A model generated the notes under the pieces. It saw only the letters and a program-made list of their open reading frames with translations. It had not been told where the DNA came from and made no database searches. Below, piece after piece: positions 6,601-9,335 of a DNA stretch of 9,335 bases. Each line of letters begins with the position of its first letter. The stretch's first letter is position 1. The stretch covers positions 1 to 9,335 of the forward strand of contig JAHFJU010000053.1 in the NCBI GenBank assembly GCA_023245725.1, in the 5' to 3' direction. Both the position numbers and the translations under genes were made by a program. This DNA comes from Candidatus Peregrinibacteria bacterium. Its GTDB lineage: Bacteria; Patescibacteriota; Gracilibacteria; UBA1369; UM-FILTER-53-11.

Positions 6601-9060
6601 TCCGGCGCTTGCACCAGCCTCTGCGTACACGTCGCAACTATCAAGTTCTCTTGTGAACACTACTTGCTCAGATGGGCCGACAGTTGTTTTTCCTGCTCCA
6701 AAATTTACACCTACACTACTTGTCAAAGTAACATAAGATTTTTCATCAATGACATATTTTTTACCGACTCCTGCATTGAGCGCGTAGCCGTGTCCGGCCA
6801 TAACTGCGCCACCAATGTTCATAGTAATATTGTGCCCAAGAGGGATAGGAAATCCGCCACTCAATCCAACTCCATTTATAGCGTTGTACCAATGTTCAGC
6901 ATCAACATTACCAACAAGCGCGATACCAACAATCATGCGGTTTTCTACATTTTTAAGCTCGGCTTCACTAAACTTACCAGTCGCTTTTAGGTTTTCCATA
7001 AGCCCTTTTATCTCTTCAGGCTTAAGTTTTAAGTTCAACACCATGTCTTTGGCAATTCTTTCTCTATTAGCCTTCTCTTGTTCTTTCTGATTAACAACAG
7101 AACCAATACGCATTAACAAGTGACGCGCGTTAAATTTTGCGATGGCACCTTTTTCAATGCGGTTTTCTGTTAGCTCTGAAATATTATGTACCTCAAGCGC
7201 TGCGTACAAATTGCGCTGATCCATTGCTACATCATTTTTAAACTTTATTACTTCGTTGTCAGGTGGAATCGTAACTCCTGCATCGCGTAATTTATTGATA
7301 ACTTTTCCAATACTTTCGTTTGCTTTTATAACCGGCAGCGTTGCGGTACCCAAATTCAAAAGTCGGTTCACATATATTCGTGCTGACTCTTCGTCTAGTC
7401 CTTCGGGAATTTCACCGTTTTTTCCTAGAGGAGGTTCTGCGGCTTCGTAAGCCAATTTATAAGCTGTTTCAGCAGACTGCCTTTCGTTGAACCAATTGCC
7501 GTCTACGAATGATACGTTTCCGTCTAGGTCTCTGAATTTTGCTTTCGGTGGATTTTTTCCAACTCCAAGAACCTCATGTAATTCGTCGTCGTATCGTTTT
7601 AGATCGTGCTTGTCATTATTATTTAGAAAGAGCTCTTTAAGTGCAATCGCAATGGGTGAATGATCTTTATCCATTGTCTTTTCTCCATCTAATTCCTCAC
7701 CTGAATTTACCTTTGCATTCTGTAAATAATTTATGAGCGTAGAAATAGGAGCAACATAGTCTCCCAAATATTGAGCAACCAATTTTATTTCATCTTTATG
7801 AGGCCATAATTTTCTTAAACCTTCGTCTTTAATTTCGCCAGATGTTCCAACATTTGATAGTTTATTAGAAATTTGTGTGATTTTTTGGAATGATTTCACA
7901 AGATTATCATCGTCGAGCGGGTCATCTATTTCTTCAACATCTTTTCCAACATCTTCTTCAATTAAATCTAAACATGTTTTGGTAACACCTGCTTTTTTTA
8001 ATTCTCCTGTAAATTGATCGTATCGGTCTGTAAATACACGCTCAGAAATTGCTTCGAAAGTAAGAGTGTTGTTTTTATCTGATTTGTCTTTTATGAGGTC
8101 TTGCAGTGAATCGAGATTAAAACCTGCTACTTTAAAAGGATTTACTTTGTAGCCAGTGTCTATATGATTGTCGACTGTAAACAAATTTTCAATTTCTGAG
8201 AAATTATCAAAGTTGCGCCACTCTCTATCGAATGTGTCGGTGCCATCTACGGCATTTCTTACAAGAGCCGGGTCGAGTTCTGCGCGCATTCGCAAAATAT
8301 CATCAGGGCTTTCTTGTAGAGTTGAAGACAACACGTTTTCTCGTTTTGTTTTTACAATTTCATAAAATTCTTTAAACTCTTCGCTTGTTGGCCTTTCATA
8401 ACGTGCGACCTCTGGTTTTTTCTCGCCAGCTTGTGTTGTTGGCACATTGCTTCCATCTGCTTTTTTAGAATCTGAAGAACCTCCCCCCGAAGTTTTTTCT
8501 ACAGGCTTTTCGGAGTCTTTATCGGCATCTTTTTCAGCCGCCGTCCCATTGTCCGGTTGATTTGAGCCAGCTTTTATGTGGAGTGGACGACTTAACGAAC
8601 CTGCTTCTGGTGAAAGATCAGCTAGTCCGTATTTCGTAATCTTTCTATTATAATAAATTTTCTCTTCAACTATTGTTTCTAAAAATGGTTTTAAAACTGG
8701 CTCTAAATTAAAGTCAGCGATAAGATCTCCGTCATCTTCATAATAAGCTACGTGAAGTGTACTAGGATTAAATGTCATTCTTCTAACGTCGTCATATTCA
8801 TCCATTAAATCGTCCCATGAATCTTTGTCAGCCTGCATCTGTACCAATAATGCTGTCCCCATTTTTTGTTGCTCAAAACGCTTTGCGGTAAATATTCCAT
8901 ATTGATCTAAAATTGCTTTACTAAAAAGTGATTCTGCTTCATCTGAGAATTTATTTACACCACCAATCGGATAGTCTATTTTTTTCGATTCACTAGCTCG
9001 AATTTTATCAAGAATTCTTGCTCCTTCTGGGTGTAACGAATTATCTATTTGCGTTCCCAT
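3667..9060 (-). CDS. Giant uncharacterised protein (1797 aa) with Gly-rich beta-strand core and Gly/Pro/Ala-rich tail
   Basis: I do not recognise a named family. The N-terminus (MGTQIDNSLHPEGARILDK) is soluble and helical, and neither a signal peptide nor a transmembrane helix is visible. Approximate layout: 1-160 helical/acidic domain; 164-217 polar disordered linker rich in Asp, Lys, Ser and Gly; 220-710 mostly helical and charged, with an acidic cluster at 364-386; 728-845 Gly-rich alternating beta strands (GGFPIPLG, ITMNIGGAVMAG, SSVGVNFGAG, YAEAGASAGF); 935-980 further strands; 990-1180 mixed alpha/beta; 1250-1600 mainly helical; 1605-1675 strands ending GFSVTVGLAIPIPKG; 1685-1797 low-complexity tail with a C-x4-C pair (1689, 1694). 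Only five cysteines are present in all. It is the first gene of the operon, about 20 nt downstream of a strong-looking promoter, and its leader is A-rich without a Shine-Dalgarno sequence. The frame is certain and the function unknown. Confidence 0.93.
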   Translation of the reverse strand: MGTQIDNSLHPEGARILDKIRASESKKIDYPIGGVNKFSDEAESLFSKAILDQYGIFTAKRFEQQKMGTALLVQMQADKDSWDDLMDEYDDVRRMTFNPSTLHVAYYEDDGDLIADFNLEPVLKPFLETIVEEKIYYNRKITKYGLADLSPEAGSLSRPLHIKAGSNQPDNGTAAEKDADKDSEKPVEKTSGGGSSDSKKADGSNVPTTQAGEKKPEVARYERPTSEEFKEFYEIVKTKRENVLSSTLQESPDDILRMRAELDPALVRNAVDGTDTFDREWRNFDNFSEIENLFTVDNHIDTGYKVNPFKVAGFNLDSLQDLIKDKSDKNNTLTFEAISERVFTDRYDQFTGELKKAGVTKTCLDLIEEDVGKDVEEIDDPLDDDNLVKSFQKITQISNKLSNVGTSGEIKDEGLRKLWPHKDEIKLVAQYLGDYVAPISTLINYLQNAKVNSGEELDGEKTMDKDHSPIAIALKELFLNNNDKHDLKRYDDELHEVLGVGKNPPKAKFRDLDGNVSFVDGNWFNERQSAETAYKLAYEAAEPPLGKNGEIPEGLDEESARIYVNRLLNLGTATLPVIKANESIGKVINKLRDAGVTIPPDNEVIKFKNDVAMDQRNLYAALEVHNISELTENRIEKGAIAKFNARHLLMRIGSVVNQKEQEKANRERIAKDMVLNLKLKPEEIKGLMENLKATGKFSEAELKNVENRMIVGIALVGNVDAEHWYNAINGVGLSGGFPIPLGHNITMNIGGAVMAGHGYALNAGVGKKYVIDEKSYVTLTSSVGVNFGAGKTTVGPSEQVVFTRELDSCDVYAEAGASAGFDVDNGKLFPGFNAAVGFDRTRQAIDENYNANIEKAYSDSGIIKLDKLLPEDRYAEVSNNPNKYPGLGDMALRLKNSTPSIAHDVQVRVFNDTYTGFKETKTKNSLKDAVDDVHFAGLKAGVSTTVLPSPFPPFFVEIPTPNIGVEFVLWHRKLTYISSTPMKEVKGMSADDLQMKLVQHLKEQGQDIVQIDGPVINIKSSGTLVYLPGSTEHEGRYVLANVQAIDFSQFTTNNPDNIGKIKEELAKNAGMSVKEVKPGQLTLTPYKAHGEIEIFGDPRLSKDVYLTSNKGDFILSAPNDANLKITRFDVTLPLQDNGVVEKTVIVVSDRSDFDFQAVQQLAINKLTKFPGRAFTINKVNDALGNNTANRNAIVDYTTFTQNIEPNLKNRLKSGPVNDSEYQNRRTEAGKGLLKEVTSGQSETVNFTINEKVTRFTDILKEKYSKMPSKGYKPGDPALNDPDIAALISIKSNITNKFDLGKWFTPIESRVDMDAVEKAINIGLQRFGYSGGVPSPQEFAFIIREITDATFLQFEQTVKKNDRNEFYKKKFLNYDMPMFIMALEGEKGNPELEFSAEEIDGVKSLLMENMSSVDFDPSKADIIKNGTFLMQDVGNIKLKVKGEVIYLFQNATGARTEGVLNRLNLSPSDSNPIKHKLAQYLILKNSPYKTRTAEGLAVDEKTDIPKDRKLQMEHELRSIVSQRILTVLPVMLTDVEMNQVTKFLHDPENFELNAKDHDMQHDTDVTRFDTIKKVIGYIDRIREAEVSGAKNVALDTEGKWVMETIPVAYVGIYTVCTNYVKALEDEVFALHGKDSRQVHVSQWTGAMSEASILTYTEEQWRGFSVTVGLAIPIPKGTTHSAPKKGGEESCVGDDCDNNGGGGKGGQVGGGGEKVPNLPKVKITLPKFDFKTPENGKPAPNAGVNVTGADAAPQGAAANDSTTTAGAGAGYHEDTNTNGAQAINLGLHPTNGQIKFDLK

Positions 9061-9086
9061 ATTTTTTTATTTTTATGTTTCTTGTA

Positions 9087-9115
9087 AGTATACCATAAAT
9101 TAAAAGGAGTGTGAA
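9087..9115 (-). promoter_or_regulatory. Sigma70-type promoter of the three-gene operon
   Basis: On the minus strand a TTCACA (-35, 9110-9115; 5 of 6 matches to TTGACA) is separated by exactly 17 bp from TATACT (-10, 9087-9092; 5 of 6 matches to TATAAT). The -10 is preceded by TGG, which fits the extended -10 rule TGn. The expected transcript start is near 9080-9081, leaving a leader of about 20 nt before the ATG at 9060. The -35 hexamer lies inside the 3' arm of the overlapping hairpin. The fit is good by eye and no other candidate of this quality is seen in front of the gene. Confidence 0.75.
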
Positions 9116-9133
9116 GCCATCGCTCCGCCACTC
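9102..9133 (-). terminator. Probable Rho-independent terminator of the upstream gene
   Basis: In minus-strand orientation GAGTG pairs with CACTC, and inside it GGAGC pairs with GCTTC (one G-U) around a GATG tetraloop, with a small asymmetric internal loop (GC against A). This gives about 10 bp, and CTTTT then AATTT follow directly. The hairpin starts 4 nt after a minus-strand TGA at 9138-9140. The plus strand has no T-run on its side, so the element is directional. The stem is imperfect and the T-tract short, so it may be only partly efficient and allow read-through into the operon. Confidence 0.5.
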
Positions 9134-9137
9134 GCTT

Positions 9138-9333
9138 TCAAACCGAATTGCACTCTTTTTCTATTTTTTTGTAATCTTTAATGCTCGAACTCAATTTCGC
9201 CAGCGTTAGCTGCCGGTGCTGTTCATATTTATAATCCGGGAACCACAGTAAACGTCGTCATTAATTTTGAGCCATTAATGCCAGAGTCATTATCGATAGC
9301 ACATGGTCCTGCGCTTAATCCTAGCCCTAAATA
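9138..9333 (-). pseudogene. Possible 3' end of an upstream minus-strand gene, frame-disrupted
   Basis: Two minus-strand frames look protein-like. From the window edge at 9333 one frame stays open for 34 codons (…GINGSKLMTTFTVVPGL) to TAA at 9229-9231. A second frame, closed upstream by TAA-TGA at 9258-9263, is open for 39 codons (…LLWFPDYKYEQHRQ… to …YKKIEKECNSV) and ends at TGA 9138-9140, just before the terminator-like hairpin. The frames overlap at 9229-9257, so a single frameshift there would join them into one continuous gene end. The plus strand also has an open frame of about 50 codons (9182-9334) without a good start, so coding sense is not proven. No family is recognised. Confidence 0.25.
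9198..9215. other. Small GC-rich inverted repeat
   Basis: CGCCAGC and GCTGCCG flank the tetraloop GTTA and form seven paired positions with one mismatch, GC-rich in an AT-rich surrounding. No T-run follows on either strand, so it is not a terminator. It may be a structural element of a transcript or chance within a gene remnant. Confidence 0.25.
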
Positions 9334-9335
9334 AT

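Noticed and set aside
6664..6990. Plus-strand open frame of 108 codons opposite the giant gene
   Set aside because: It lies wholly antisense to a certain coding region, its translation has no domain-like pattern, and other plus-strand frames of 60-90 codons occur all along the same gene as expected by chance.
53..9060. Alternative genetic code (TGA as Gly or Trp)
   Set aside because: No in-frame TGA occurs in nearly 3,000 codons despite many Gly and several Trp residues, and TGA serves as a stop exactly at the ATGA overlap.
9170..9200. tRNA T-loop-like GTTCGAGC on the minus strand
   Set aside because: No five-base T-stem flanks it, and no acceptor, D or anticodon arm can be drawn around it.
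1..9335. CRISPR array, insertion sequence or rRNA/tRNA gene
   Set aside because: No regularly spaced repeats, terminal inverted repeats with a transposase, or structural RNA signatures were seen on either strand.

Overview
The window is an AT-rich stretch of bacterial DNA in which nearly all coding capacity lies on the minus strand. One transcription unit fills it. Reading in the direction of transcription (right to left) there is a sigma70-type promoter at 9087-9115, a giant 1797-codon gene (9060-3667), a 62-codon single-pass membrane protein gene (3663-3475) and a 1141-codon secreted-protein gene (3478-53). The spacing is very tight: 3 nt between the first two genes, and a 4-nt ATGA overlap between the last two. 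None of the three starts has a recognisable Shine-Dalgarno sequence. I recognise no named gene, no RNA gene, no mobile element and no CRISPR array.

Organism: the code is the ordinary bacterial one. TGA ends the 62-codon gene and never occurs in frame in the two giant genes, although both are rich in Gly (GGN) and contain Trp (TGG). This argues against the recoded Gracilibacteria/Absconditabacteria and against mollicutes. Giant uncharacterised proteins, a secreted protein joining prealbumin-like, Cys-rich and DUF11-like modules, and a C-terminal module with the pattern 'FIVxNGDLIIxxDI ... IAFIVIGGDIKIDPSV ... GDIEPLF' ending in a PPxLRDLV-like motif all remind me of Candidate Phyla Radiation (Patescibacteria) genomes. 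That assignment rests on memory of the protein style, not on a search.

Region by region: 1-52 is downstream of the last gene and shows no convincing terminator. 53-3478 encodes a secreted multidomain surface protein with a signal peptide. 3475-3663 encodes a small N-terminally anchored membrane protein. 3667-9060 encodes a 1797-residue protein without a signal peptide or membrane segment; it has long acidic/helical parts, a central Gly-rich beta-strand region and a Gly/Pro/Ala-rich tail. 9061-9133 holds its promoter and, overlapping it, the terminator-like hairpin of whatever lies upstream. 9134-9335 has short open frames in conflicting phases and may be the end of a decayed or frameshifted gene.

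How they may work together (inference): the co-transcribed set of a very large protein, a small membrane protein and an exported modular protein looks like a cell-envelope or cell-surface assembly. The small protein could be a membrane link between a cytoplasmic or non-classically exported giant and the secreted partner. No sequence motif proves this.
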